Of a stretch of 64,000 nucleotides of DNA, positions 55,783 to 64,000 are shown in pieces. The stretch is from Streptomyces phaeofaciens. GTDB lineage: Bacteria > Actinomycetota > Actinomycetes > Streptomycetales > Streptomycetaceae. The stretch is taken from NCBI RefSeq assembly GCF_014648915.1, contig NZ_BMSA01000036.1, positions 18,457 through 82,456 on the forward strand, read 5' to 3'. The position numbers were made by a program, and so were the translations under genes. The notes under the pieces are model-generated. The model had not been told where the DNA came from. It saw only the letters and a program-made list of their open reading frames with translations, and made no database searches. The first letter of the stretch is position 1. Every line of letters starts with the position of its first letter.

Positions 55783-56433
55783 ATGGCAGTCGACGACGTG
55801 GACGGCACGCTGACCGCGATGGGGCCGCGACTGCGGGCCGCTCGCGAGCGGCACGGCACGACCCTCACCGGTGCCAGCTCCGCGACCGGCATCTCGCTGA
55901 GCACGCTGTCGCGGATCGAGACCGGCCGGCGCAAGCCCACCCTGGAGGTCATGCTGAAGCTGTCGAAGGAGTACGGCGTCTCCCTGGACGAGCTGGCCGG
56001 CACCGCGCCCGCCCCCGCGGCCGAGCCTCGCGCCGCGGCGCCACTGAGCTTCGGGGACGACAAAGCGGTGCTGCCGCTGACCCGGTACGTCGGCGGCCTG
56101 CACGCCCACAAGCACGTCCTGCCCGCCATCGAGGGCCCGCCCGCACGACCCCGGCAGATCTCCCACGACGGCTACGAGTGGCTGTGCGTCCTGTACGGAC
56201 GACTGTGGCTCGCGCTCGGCGACCACGATCTCGTCCTGACCGCCGGGGACGTCACCGAGTTCGACACCCGCACCCCGCACGGAGTGGCGAACGCCGGGCC
56301 CGGTGGACCGGTCGAGTATCTGATCATGTTCGGACCCCAGGGCGAGCGTCTGCGGCCACGCACCCCTGCGGCCACCGGCCGAGGGAACCGCCGGCCGAAT
56401 CACGCCCAGACGGGCCGCGAAACACAGCCGTAG
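55783..56433 (+). CDS. XRE-family regulator with C-terminal cupin
   Basis: This 216-residue protein has an HTH (LRAARERHGTTLTGASSATG, LSTLSRIETGRRKPTLEVML, residues 20-72), a linker, and a cupin domain (residues 100-190, EWLCVLYGRLWLALGDHDLV, LTAGDVTEFDTRTPHGVAN). Such proteins usually repress nearby metabolic genes and sense small molecules via the cupin. ATG 55783 was preferred because AAGGGGGA lies 9 bases upstream; ATG 55774 is an alternative. Confidence 0.92.
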   Translation: MAVDDVDGTLTAMGPRLRAARERHGTTLTGASSATGISLSTLSRIETGRRKPTLEVMLKLSKEYGVSLDELAGTAPAPAAEPRAAAPLSFGDDKAVLPLTRYVGGLHAHKHVLPAIEGPPARPRQISHDGYEWLCVLYGRLWLALGDHDLVLTAGDVTEFDTRTPHGVANAGPGGPVEYLIMFGPQGERLRPRTPAATGRGNRRPNHAQTGRETQP

Positions 56434-56446
56434 GATCCATGACGGC

Positions 56447-56560
56447 CTGGCGCGCAGGCTGCGGGACTGGAACAAGGCGGGCGTTCGGCAGCAACTACGC
56501 GAGGTCCTGCCGGCCGAGCCGAAAGCGGCCTCGCGGCTCTACTGGTACGTGGCCTTGCCG
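56447..56560 (+). pseudogene. fragment of an IS5-family transposase
   Basis: The frame reads RRLRDWNKAGVRQQL, REVLPAEPKAASRL. This corresponds to the RRLRDWxxAGVWxxLHxxLLxEL segment of IS5-type transposases. Conserved Trp and His have been replaced and the DDE region is absent. Confidence 0.55.
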
Positions 56561-56561
56561 A

Positions 56562-56597
56562 GGCTCAGGCAACCACCTGCGAGGTGTCGCCTGAGCC
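56562..56597. terminator. large hairpin between convergent genes
   Basis: GGCTCAGGC and GCCTGAGCC pair perfectly, with an inner CACCT/AGGTG stem. It sits between the XRE-cupin gene and the end of the response regulator gene, so it can terminate in both directions. Confidence 0.75.
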
Positions 56598-56669
56598 GAC
56601 GAGCAAGGCGAGTCGCCCGCCCCGGTCCCAGGAACCCCGCCGACCCGGATCCCCGTGTCGGCGGCAGGC

Positions 56670-57353
56670 TCAGGCAGGGGGATGCGGACGCGCTTTCACC
56701 AGGCCGCTCTGGTAGGCGATGACGACGAGTTGGGCACGGTCACGGGCGTGGAGTTTGTTCATGGCCCGATGAATGTGACTGCGCACGGTCAGCGGGCTCA
56801 GGACAAGCTGCTCGGCGATCTCCGCGTTGGACTTGCCGTGCGCCGCCAGGGCGGTCACCTCACGCTCGCGTTCGGTGAGGATCTTGACGACGTCGGGCAG
56901 GACCTGGAAACCGTCGGTGTCCGGTGCTGCCAGAAAGCGCGTGATGAGCGCACGGGTGGCACTCGGTGAGAGCAGCGCCTCGCCGGCCGCGACGGTGCGA
57001 ATGCTGGACAGCAGGACGTCGGGGCTGACGCCCTTTCCCAGGAAGCCGCTGGCGCCGGCGCGCAGGGCCTTGGCGACATTTTCGTCGTTCTCGAAGGTGG
57101 TGAGCACGAGGATGCGGGTCGACGACAGCTCCGCTCGCGAGCAGATGGTGGCGGTGGCCGTCACTCCGTCCACGTTCGGCATGCGGATGTCCATGATGAC
57201 CACGTCGGGGCGGTGGGTCGCCGTGAGGTCGATGGCCTCCTGCCCGTCGGCCGCCTCCGCGACCACGGTCATGTCCGCGACGGATTCGATGAGGATGCGG
57301 AAGGTGGCGCGGAGCAGGGCCTGGTCGTCGGCGAGCAGGACGCGGATGGTCAT
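56670..57353 (-). CDS. LuxR/NarL-type response regulator
   Basis: This 227-residue protein has a receiver domain (RVLLADDQALLRATFRI, phosphoacceptor Asp in DVVIMDIRMP, VLTTFENDE, Lys in GFLGKG) and a LuxR HTH (LTEREREVTALAAHGKSNAE, LSPLTVRSHIHRAMNKL). ATG 57353 overlaps the kinase stop (ATGA). With the kinase it forms a two-component system placed downstream of an MMPL exporter gene. Confidence 0.95.
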   Translation of the reverse strand: MTIRVLLADDQALLRATFRILIESVADMTVVAEAADGQEAIDLTATHRPDVVIMDIRMPNVDGVTATATICSRAELSSTRILVLTTFENDENVAKALRAGASGFLGKGVSPDVLLSSIRTVAAGEALLSPSATRALITRFLAAPDTDGFQVLPDVVKILTEREREVTALAAHGKSNAEIAEQLVLSPLTVRSHIHRAMNKLHARDRAQLVVIAYQSGLVKARPHPPA

Positions 57354-58543
57354 GAACCGGAGCTTTCTGCGTTACTGGCGAACGGAAGGGCACAGGAAAC
57401 CTCGAAGCCGCCCTGAGGGCGCGGGCCGGCGTGAAAGCTGCCCCCCGCGGCCACGGCACGCTCGCGCATGCCGAGCAGACCGAAACCGTGTCCCGAAGCG
57501 GACGCCGGCGCGGGCCGGTCGGATCCCACGTCGTTGGTGACGGTCAGGGTCAGATAGTGCGGAGTGTAGGCGAGCCGGACCAGCGCGGTGCGGGTGACGG
57601 CGTGCTTGGTGACGTTGGTCAGCGCCTCCTGGACGATCCGGTAGGCCGTCAGATCCAGCCCCGGGGACAACGAACGCACCGGCCCCTCGACGGCGACGGT
57701 CACCACCAGGCCGGCCGTCGCGCAGGCCTCGACCAGGTCGGGCAACTGCCCAAGTCCCGGTGCGGGAGTCAGGTCGTCCGTGTCGTCGGAGTCCTGGCGC
57801 AACAGGCCCACGGTGGCCTTGAGTTCGGTCAGCGCCGCGGCGGTGGTCTCCGCCAGCTTGTCGATGATGTCAAACGCCTGATCGGGGTGGGTGCGGGAGA
57901 GATGGGCCGCGGTGCCGGCCTGGGCACTGGCCAGGGCGAGGTGGTGGGCGACCACGTCGTGCAGTTCCCGGGCGATGCGCATCCGTTCCTGGATCACCCG
58001 GTGGCGCGCCTCCTCCTCACGTTCGCGGTCGGCGTGCTCGGCACGGGCCACCGCGTACTCGCGCCGCACTCGGACGTAAGCGCCGAAGGCGGCGAACAGC
58101 AGGACCCAGGCCGCGGGATTGACGATGGTGAGGACCAGCGAATCACGGTGCGAGGTGAGGAACAGCCCCGTGACGACCATGCAGGCGGCGGCCGTCAGCC
58201 CGCTCTTCCAGGCGGTCGCGCCCCGCCCGCGGACACTCATCGCGTACTGCGCGGCCAGCAGGGGCGCCATCAGCAGCGGGGTGAGGAGATATCCGAGGGC
58301 TCCCTGGCCCACGGTGCACACGAGGGTGATGGCGAAGACGCGCGGGGAACGGCTCCGACGCCAGGGCAGTACGGCACAGGCGGCGGCGGACAGCACGACA
58401 CCGGGCCACAGGGGCGGCGGATCGGTGACGACCGTCGAGGTGAGCGCGACACCGCAGACGGTGAAGGCGAAGAACACAGCCGCCGTCACGGCCTCGACGG
58501 CTTGGGGCCGGCTCGTGGCCAGGCGTTGCCAGCTGGTGCTCAT
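57350..58543 (-). CDS. NarL-type sensor histidine kinase
   Basis: This protein of about 397 residues has an N-terminal membrane domain with five or six helices (AVTAAVFFAFTVCGVALT and following). A HisKA_3 domain follows (RIARELHDVVAHHLALASAQ, phosphoacceptor His), then a HATPase region (VQEALTNVTKHAV, GHGFGLLGMRERAVAAGG). No extracellular sensor domain is seen, so it may sense membrane or lipid state, as LiaS-like kinases do. ATG 58543 suits the GGAG better than 58546. It is 96 bases downstream of the MMPL gene. Confidence 0.94.
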   Translation of the reverse strand: MSTSWQRLATSRPQAVEAVTAAVFFAFTVCGVALTSTVVTDPPPLWPGVVLSAAACAVLPWRRSRSPRVFAITLVCTVGQGALGYLLTPLLMAPLLAAQYAMSVRGRGATAWKSGLTAAACMVVTGLFLTSHRDSLVLTIVNPAAWVLLFAAFGAYVRVRREYAVARAEHADREREEEARHRVIQERMRIARELHDVVAHHLALASAQAGTAAHLSRTHPDQAFDIIDKLAETTAAALTELKATVGLLRQDSDDTDDLTPAPGLGQLPDLVEACATAGLVVTVAVEGPVRSLSPGLDLTAYRIVQEALTNVTKHAVTRTALVRLAYTPHYLTLTVTNDVGSDRPAPASASGHGFGLLGMRERAVAAGGSFHAGPRPQGGFEVSCALPFASNAESSGS

Positions 58544-58639
58544 CATGCTCCGAGTCGGGTCCGAGGACTGACATGGTCACACGGCACGAGTCACGGTGCC
58601 GCTGTGCGCGGCGCCGCGACTCGCCGGGGACGGCCTCCG

Positions 58640-60868
58640 TCAGATTCGGGCAGGTTGCCGCGGTGCGGAGTCGTCGTTCTTGGGTCCGTCCCCGTCAGCG
58701 GACCGATCGGTGAGCCCGCTGCCTTCCACGTCGACCCGGGGCAACGCCCTGTCCAGCCGGCGCGGCAGCCACCAGGCCTTGTCGCCGAGGAGGGCCAGTA
58801 CCGCCGGGACGAGCGCCATGCGGACGACGAAGGCGTCGAACAGCACGGCGACGGCCAGACCGAAACCGATGGTCTTGATCATCGACTCACCCGCACCGAC
58901 GAATCCGGAGAAGACGGCCATCATGATCGCTGCCGCGGCGACGACCACCCGCGCACTGTGCCGGAAACCGGTGACGATCGCCTGGGGCGCCCGGTCGCCG
59001 TGGACGTAGGCCTCCCGCATCCGGGCCACCAGGAACACCTCGTAGTCCATCGCCAGACCGAAGACGATGCCCACCAGGAAGATCGGCATCAGGCTCATGA
59101 TCGGACCGGCCTGCTCCACCCCCAGCAGTCCCGCGCCCCAGCCCCACTGGAACACCGCCACGACCGCGCCGAGGGCGGCCAGTACCGACAGCAGGAACCC
59201 GAAGGCCGCCTTGAGCGGCACGAGCAGGGAACGGAAGACCACGAGCAGCAGGAGCAGGGCGAGACCGACGATGACGGCGAGGTAGGGAACGAGCGCGGCC
59301 TGGAGGGCCTGTGCCACGTCGATGTTCATCGCTGTGCTGCCGGTGACCTCGAACGTCGCCCCCGTCTCGTCCTCGAGGTCCGCGCGCTCGGCGCGGATGG
59401 TCTGGACGAGGTCCTTGGTCTTCTCGTCGTTGGGGCCGGTGGCGGGCACCGCCGAGAACAACGCGGCGTCGTCCGCCTGGTTGAACCGGGGAGCGGAGAC
59501 GGAGACGACGCCTTCGGTGTCGCCGATCCGCTGGGCGATCTTCTTCGCGGCTGCCTGAGGGTCGGCCGCGCCCTTGACGTCCGCCACGATGGTCAGCGGT
59601 CCGTTGAAACCCGCGCCGAAGCCGTCCGCGAGGGCGTCGTAGGCGCGCCGTTCCGTCGACGAGACGGGCTTGGACTCGGCTCCCGGCATGCCCATTTCCA
59701 GCTTGGTCGCGGGGAGGGCCAGGATGCCGAGTCCGGCGACGCACGCCACCAGCACCGGCACCGGCCGGCGCAGCACGAACCTCGCCCACCGGGTGCCGGC
59801 GTTCTCCGCTTCGCCGGCGGACCGGCGGGCGGCGGAGCCACCCTTACGGGTGCGGCGGGAGAGCACGGCGTCGGGCCACATGCCGAGCAGGGCGGGAACC
59901 AGGGTCAGCGCGATCAGGACCGCCACCACCACGGCGGCCGCCGCGCACAGGCCCATCTTCGTCAGCAGGGGAACGCCGACCACCGACAGCCCGGCCAGCG
60001 CGATCACGACGGTCAGACCGGCGAAGACAACCGCTGAACCGGCCGTGCCGACGGCTGTGCCGGCGGCCTCGTGCGGGTCGCGGCCCGCCGCGCGCTCCTC
60101 GCGGTAGCGGGAGACCACGAACAGGGCGTAGTCGATGCCGACCGCGAGCCCGAGCATCGAGGCGAGCGTTCCCGAGGTCGACGAAAGGCCCAGGGTGCTG
60201 CCGAGAGCCATGATGGCGGCCATGCTGATGCCGACGCCGATGACGGCGGTCAGCAGGGGAAGGCCCGCGGCGGCGAGCGATCCGAAGGTGATGAGCAGGA
60301 CGACGGCCGCGAGGGCGATGCCGATGGCCTCGGAGGAGCCGCCCGCGGAGGGCTGGACGGCGAGTGCCGTGCCTCCGACCTCGACCGTGAGGCCTGCGTC
60401 GCGAACCTCGTCGACGGCCTTCTCCAGGGCGGCCTTGTCGTCGTCCGTGAGATCGGAGGCCGCGACCTTGAAGTTCACCGTCGCGTAGGCGGTCGAACCG
60501 TCCTTGCTCACCGCGTCGGCCGCGAACGGATTCGCGGCGTTCGAGACCTGGGCCTCGTCCGCGGCATCCGAAACGAACGTCTCGATGGCGTCCCGCGCCT
60601 CGGTCGCGGTCACCTTCGTGCCGTCCGGAGCGATGAACACGATCTGCGCGTAGGCGCCGTCGGCGGACGAGCCGGGGAAGCGCTCGCCGATCAGGTCGAA
60701 CGCCTTCTGCGCCTCGATGCCGGGCATGACGGAGGTGGTGTCTTCGGAGGCGGCGGGCGCCGTGGCGGCGCCGGCGCCGGCCGCACCGAGGATCACCGCC
60801 CACAACAGGGTCACCAGCCAGCGCCGCCGGAAAGCGGTCCGGCCCAGCCGATAGAGCAAGGTAGCCAC
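58640..60868 (-). CDS. MMPL family RND-type lipid/drug exporter
   Basis: This protein of about 742 residues has 12 predicted transmembrane helices in two halves. Each half is led by a large extracytoplasmic loop (first loop residues 35-175; second with VSSTERRAYDALADGFGAGF). Core motifs include LGLAVGIDYALFVVSRYREE and VGIVFGLAMDYEVFLVARMR, with the proton-relay Asp-Tyr pairs. GTG 60868 has GGAGAT upstream. Members export lipids, siderophores or antibiotics. It is co-transcribed with the kinase/regulator pair, which probably controls it in response to membrane stress. Confidence 0.94.
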   Translation of the reverse strand: MATLLYRLGRTAFRRRWLVTLLWAVILGAAGAGAATAPAASEDTTSVMPGIEAQKAFDLIGERFPGSSADGAYAQIVFIAPDGTKVTATEARDAIETFVSDAADEAQVSNAANPFAADAVSKDGSTAYATVNFKVAASDLTDDDKAALEKAVDEVRDAGLTVEVGGTALAVQPSAGGSSEAIGIALAAVVLLITFGSLAAAGLPLLTAVIGVGISMAAIMALGSTLGLSSTSGTLASMLGLAVGIDYALFVVSRYREERAAGRDPHEAAGTAVGTAGSAVVFAGLTVVIALAGLSVVGVPLLTKMGLCAAAAVVVAVLIALTLVPALLGMWPDAVLSRRTRKGGSAARRSAGEAENAGTRWARFVLRRPVPVLVACVAGLGILALPATKLEMGMPGAESKPVSSTERRAYDALADGFGAGFNGPLTIVADVKGAADPQAAAKKIAQRIGDTEGVVSVSAPRFNQADDAALFSAVPATGPNDEKTKDLVQTIRAERADLEDETGATFEVTGSTAMNIDVAQALQAALVPYLAVIVGLALLLLLVVFRSLLVPLKAAFGFLLSVLAALGAVVAVFQWGWGAGLLGVEQAGPIMSLMPIFLVGIVFGLAMDYEVFLVARMREAYVHGDRAPQAIVTGFRHSARVVVAAAAIMMAVFSGFVGAGESMIKTIGFGLAVAVLFDAFVVRMALVPAVLALLGDKAWWLPRRLDRALPRVDVEGSGLTDRSADGDGPKNDDSAPRQPARI

Positions 60869-61706
60869 GAGAAACGGATCTCCAGATCGGTGTTCGGGTA
60901 AGTGGCCAGCCTGTCGTGAGGGGCTCCGCAGGGCATCGTGTCCCCGTTGGCAATTCCGCCTGCTGACCCTGCACCGGTTCCCCCGCCGCTCTCCTCCCTG
61001 AGGAGGAGAGCGAATTGCTCCACAGGTATGACGAAGCCCTCGCCGAGGCCCATCGTCTGCCCCGCCACGGAACAACGGCCGGGCCCCACCCCGGTGGACG
61101 AGCACAGCAGCGTCCACATGATCGGCCGCCCCGCCGAACTCGGTGCCGGCGCGCTGACCCGGCCCGCATCCGCGAGCTGTCCGCTGACGGGGGTCACGGG
61201 ACGATCGTCCGACTCGCGATCGGAGACCTGGCCCTCACCCTGCACCAGCCCAGCGACTCCCCTGACGAACGCGCGGTCGTCCGGCCACTCGTGGAGGGCG
61301 CCACCACGATCACGATCAAGGAGTCCTCGTCGCCCGCGTAGCTCCCCGTGCGGGGACGTCACTCGTCCCCGGGTGCGATCTCGTCCCGGAGATCGCACGG
61401 GTTCGCTTTCGGTGGCCATGACGCGATGGACCGCGGCGGGCGAGCACTGCCACGGCGACGTCGGTTCCCGTGACGAACCGGACGCGGTGCCGATGATTCG
61501 GCTACGTCGGGTTACCGTCGACACCGGCATACGAGCGACCTGCCGGTCCGGTCACCGTCGTGCCGTTGATCGGCCCGAACCGGCCGAGCGGCCGCCACGA
61601 CCATGCCGAGCGGCCGCCACGACCTGCGGCGGGCACTCACGACAGGGCCGCCGGCGCGAACAGGTGGGGTCCGGCGCACCGACCCGGCGGCGCTTCTCGG
61701 CTCCTG
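60869..61706. other. region without supported gene
   Basis: About 840 bases. Several frames are open, and the best (plus strand, around 61180-61341: GTIVRLAIGDLALTLHQPSD) matches no recognised family. A promoter for the MMPL operon should lie near the left end. Confidence 0.4.
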
Positions 61707-62738
61707 TCACGCGGGTGCGGCCGTCGTGCCCCGCAGGACCAGGTGCGGGGCGAGGACGACTTCACGCGGTTCGATACGGTCCCGGTCGAGGCGCTCGACG
61801 GCGGCGGTCACCGCGTGCCGGGCCTGCTCGCGGGCGCTCTGACTGACGGTGGTCAGGTTGAAGCAGCTCAAGCGGGACAGCGTGTCGTCGTCGTATCCGA
61901 CCACGGAGACCTCTCCCGGAACGGCCACACCGGCGCGGGCGAGGGCGGCCAGGACGCCGATGGCGCACTGATCGTTGAATGCCACGACCGCCGTGGGCAA
62001 CCGGGGACCGTCGAGCAGGTGTCGTACCGCCCGCGCACCGGCCCCTTCGGTGTGGTCGCCGGCCACCACCCGGACGTGGTCACCCTGGCCGTGGCGACGC
62101 ATCGCGGTGCGGTAGCCGCGGCGCCGGTCGGTGGCGATGACGCCCTTGCCGCCGTCGACGTAGAGGATCTCCCGATGGCCGAGGCCGGTCAGGTGGTCCA
62201 CGATCTGACCCACCCCGTCGTCGTCCGCGGTACGCACCACGTCCAGCGCCGCTCCGGCGATCCGTCGACCGACGGCGATGACGGGGGCCTTGTTGTCGAG
62301 GGCGACGAGCGCATCCGCCGGGGCGGTCGGGCCGAGCAGGATCAGCGCCTCGCTGCGGAACGCCAGCAGTGTCTCCACGGCGGTGTGCTCGTCGCGGGTG
62401 CGGGTCAGGGTGCTCAGGACGAGGTCGTAGCCCACCTCCTCGGCGGCCGTGTGCAGATGCTCGACGAGTTCGGCGTGGAACGGACTGTGGATGTCGACCA
62501 TGACGCCGAGCAGGCGACTGCGCCTGCTGGCCAGCGTGCTGGCGGTGCGATCCACCTGGTAGCCGAGATCGGCGGCCGCCCGCAGGACTCGCTCCCGGGT
62601 CCGTTCACTGGGGCCGGGCACGCCACGCAGGACCAGGGACACCGAGGCAGTGGACAGACCCACCCGTGTGGCGACGTCCTCCAGCTTGGGGCGTTTGTGC
62701 GTGCCATTCCGGTGACGCGCCGAACCGCCGTCGTCCAA
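61707..62738 (-). CDS. LacI family transcriptional regulator
   Basis: This 343-residue protein has an N-terminal LacI HTH and hinge (KLEDVATRVGLSTASVSLVL) and a periplasmic-binding-type ligand domain (LLGVMVDIHSPFHAELVEHL, LGPTAPADAL, VAFNDQCAIGVLAALARAGV, VSVVGYDDDTLSRL). TTG 62738 follows GGGAGG by 5 bases. It is divergent from a sugar ABC lipoprotein gene. The likely effector is the sugar taken up by that system, and an operator-like element lies between them. Confidence 0.93.
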   Translation of the reverse strand: MDDGGSARHRNGTHKRPKLEDVATRVGLSTASVSLVLRGVPGPSERTRERVLRAAADLGYQVDRTASTLASRRSRLLGVMVDIHSPFHAELVEHLHTAAEEVGYDLVLSTLTRTRDEHTAVETLLAFRSEALILLGPTAPADALVALDNKAPVIAVGRRIAGAALDVVRTADDDGVGQIVDHLTGLGHREILYVDGGKGVIATDRRRGYRTAMRRHGQGDHVRVVAGDHTEGAGARAVRHLLDGPRLPTAVVAFNDQCAIGVLAALARAGVAVPGEVSVVGYDDDTLSRLSCFNLTTVSQSAREQARHAVTAAVERLDRDRIEPREVVLAPHLVLRGTTAAPA

Positions 62739-62809
62739 TTGTTCCTCCCTGCGGCAATGCTCCTCGGGCAACACCCTTGACACCCTCGCGAAACAAGGCC
62801 GATAGTACC

Positions 62810-62836
62810 AGGACTTAAAACGCTTGAAATTGTCCT
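62810..62836. promoter_or_regulatory. candidate LacI operator in the divergent promoter region
   Basis: AGGAC and GTCCT flank an AT-rich centre, TTAAAACGCTTGAA. That centre resembles actinobacterial LacI operators (TTGAAACGCTTCAA-type). It is the only AT-rich island in the 317-base intergenic region. Confidence 0.55.
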
Positions 62837-63055
62837 GACGTTCCAACCGAGCCAGCCAGGAACCGCGGCACCTACGCCTCGGACCACAGACTCCGTCCGC
62901 TCGCCGATGTCGATGCCGGTGTCGATGCCCACAAGGCATCGGCAGCACGGTTTCGATCAGCGCCCGCCTTCGGCGGCGTGCCAGCCCATGTCCCCTCCGG
63001 CCGCTCGGCGGCCCCCGCCGCACGTTCCCCCTCAGATGCACAGCGAGGTGCACGC

Positions 63056-64000
63056 ATGAACCGCACATCCCTTCCCCGCTCCCGCGGAATCGTCCCCGTC
63101 GTGGCCGTGGCCGCCGCTTCCGCCCTGGCCCTCTCGGGATGTTCCAGCAGCTCAGGCGGCAAGAAGGCCGAAGAGAGCGCGGCCGGCGCCTCCGCGGGCA
63201 AGGCCGACACTCCCCGGATGACCATCGCGATGGTCACCCACGCACCGTCCGGCGACACGTTCTGGGACACGATCCGCAAGGGCGCCGAGGCCGCCGCCGC
63301 CAAGGACAACATCAAGCTCGTCTACTCCAACGACGAGAACGCGGGCGACCAGGCCGGCCTGGTGCAGAACGCGATCGACCAGAAGGTCGACGGCATCGCG
63401 GTCACCCTCGCCAAGCCGGACGCGCTGAAGGCCGTGGTCGCCAAGGCGGAGCAGGCCGGCATTCCGGTGGTCGGCCTCAACGCGGGCCTGAGCGTCTGGA
63501 AGGAACAAGGCCTGCTGTCGTTCTTCGGGCAGGACGAGGCGGTCTCCGGCCAGGCCCTCGGCACCAAGATCAACGGCACCGGGGCCAAGCACGCGCTGTG
63601 CGTGATCCAGGCCCAGGGCGACGTCAACCTCGAAGAGCGCTGCGCGGGCGTGAAGAAGACCTTCGGCGGCACGACCGACATCCTCTACGTCAACGGCACG
63701 GACATGCCCTCGGTGAAGTCGACGATCACCGCCAAGCTGAGCCAGGACAAGTCCATCGACGAGGTGGTCACGCTCGGCGCCCCCGTCGCACTGACGGCGG
63801 TGCAGTCGGTGTCCGAGGCCGGCAGCAAGGCGAAGATCGCCACCTTCGACCTCAACAAGGACCTCGTCTCCGCCATCGAGAAGGGCAGCATCCAGTTCGC
63901 CGTCGACCAGCAGCCCTACCTCCAGGGCTACTTGGCGGTCGACGCGCTGTGGCTCTACAAGAACAACGGCAACTACATGGGCGGCGGCGAGGCTCCCGTG
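63056..64000 (+). CDS. sugar ABC transporter substrate-binding lipoprotein, 3' end outside window
   Basis: The 315 residues in the window show a lipoprotein signal (VVAVAAASALALSGCSSSSG, Cys near residue 25). A type-1 periplasmic binding fold follows: MTIAMVTHAPSGDTFWDTI, YSNDENAGDQAGLVQNAI, VDGIAVTLAKPDAL, IPVVGLNAG, FFGQDEAVSGQALG, TFDLNKDLVSAI and DQQPYLQGYLAVDALWLY. It resembles ribose- and inositol-type binding proteins. GAGGTG precedes the ATG by 5 bases. It is divergent from the LacI gene, and a permease and ATPase are expected beyond the edge. Confidence 0.94.
   Translation, partial: MNRTSLPRSRGIVPVVAVAAASALALSGCSSSSGGKKAEESAAGASAGKADTPRMTIAMVTHAPSGDTFWDTIRKGAEAAAAKDNIKLVYSNDENAGDQAGLVQNAIDQKVDGIAVTLAKPDALKAVVAKAEQAGIPVVGLNAGLSVWKEQGLLSFFGQDEAVSGQALGTKINGTGAKHALCVIQAQGDVNLEERCAGVKKTFGGTTDILYVNGTDMPSVKSTITAKLSQDKSIDEVVTLGAPVALTAVQSVSEAGSKAKIATFDLNKDLVSAIEKGSIQFAVDQQPYLQGYLAVDALWLYKNNGNYMGGGEAPV

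Noticed and set aside
57431..60037. 868-codon plus-strand open frame
   Set aside because: It is antisense to the histidine kinase and MMPL genes, His/Gly/Arg/Asp-rich and without domains; a high-GC shadow frame.
60938..61846. 302-codon plus-strand frame
   Set aside because: Low-complexity Pro/Arg/Ser composition that crosses into antisense of the LacI gene; no ribosome site.

Overview
The window is high-GC actinobacterial DNA, almost certainly from a Streptomyces. The signs are strong G/C at third codon positions, frequent GTG and TTG starts, ATGA/GTGA stop-start overlaps, many Tat-type signal peptides, and gene families typical of streptomycetes. No rRNA, tRNA, CRISPR array or complete mobile element was seen. 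The mobile-element traces are short transposase remnants.

Region 1 (1-16.3 kb, all minus strand) is a metabolic island in two transcription blocks. The upstream block reads leftwards from about 16.2 kb. It encodes a ROK repressor, a ribose-type sugar ABC importer (ATPase, permease, lipoprotein), a Gfo/Idh/MocA dehydrogenase and a sugar isomerase/epimerase. The downstream block reads leftwards from about 8.4 kb and is tightly coupled. It encodes an inositol-3-phosphate-synthase-like enzyme, a UbiA prenyltransferase, a TIM-barrel isomerase, EboA, a TatD-like hydrolase, EboE, an alkaline-phosphatase-superfamily enzyme and a Tat-exported TIM-barrel protein. This is an ebo-type (metabolite traffic) cluster in which a myo-inositol-phosphate-synthase-like cyclase occupies the cyclase slot. 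The same inverted repeat, CTTTTTCC-N7-GGACAAAG, lies upstream of both the ROK gene and the ebo block. I therefore infer that one ROK regulator controls both.

Region 2 (16.5-22 kb) holds mixed single genes: an SRPBCC protein, a cyclic-nucleotide-domain/thioredoxin-reductase-like fusion without CxxC, a VOC protein, a membrane protein and a DUF427 protein. Two decayed genes (a UBP zinc finger and an SRPBCC protein) lie between them.

Region 3 (22.5-26.6 kb, minus) is a four-gene lipid operon: FAD amine-oxidase-like protein, DUF1365, cyclopropane-fatty-acid-synthase-like methyltransferase and DUF1295 membrane protein. Each gene overlaps the next by 4 bases.

Region 4 (27.6-37.8 kb) has a DUF2975/small-HTH pair with an operator inside its promoter, an HNH-like protein, a GNAT acetyltransferase, a secreted cutinase/PETase-like hydrolase, a TetR gene with tandem operators and a truncated oxidoreductase, a secreted CAP protein and other exported proteins. 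Non-coding stretches carry gene debris.

Region 5 (37.8-46.4 kb) has a large membrane protein, small hypotheticals, a ribbon-helix-helix/Fic-like toxin-antitoxin pair with a palindromic operator, and an ECF41 (SigJ-type) sigma factor. Next to the sigma gene is a carboxymuconolactone-decarboxylase gene with a clear ECF41-type promoter. A secreted DUF11-type protein follows.

Region 6 (46.9-50.4 kb) is a divergent PucR regulator and a two-gene fatty-acid desaturase system (2Fe-2S reductase plus membrane desaturase). Region 7 (50.6-60.9 kb) has two divergent small membrane proteins, a Tat-exported barrel protein, an epoxide-hydrolase-like enzyme divergent from an XRE-cupin regulator, and an MMPL transporter/histidine kinase/LuxR response regulator operon. 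Region 8 (61.7-64 kb) is a LacI regulator divergent from a second sugar ABC lipoprotein gene that runs off the window.
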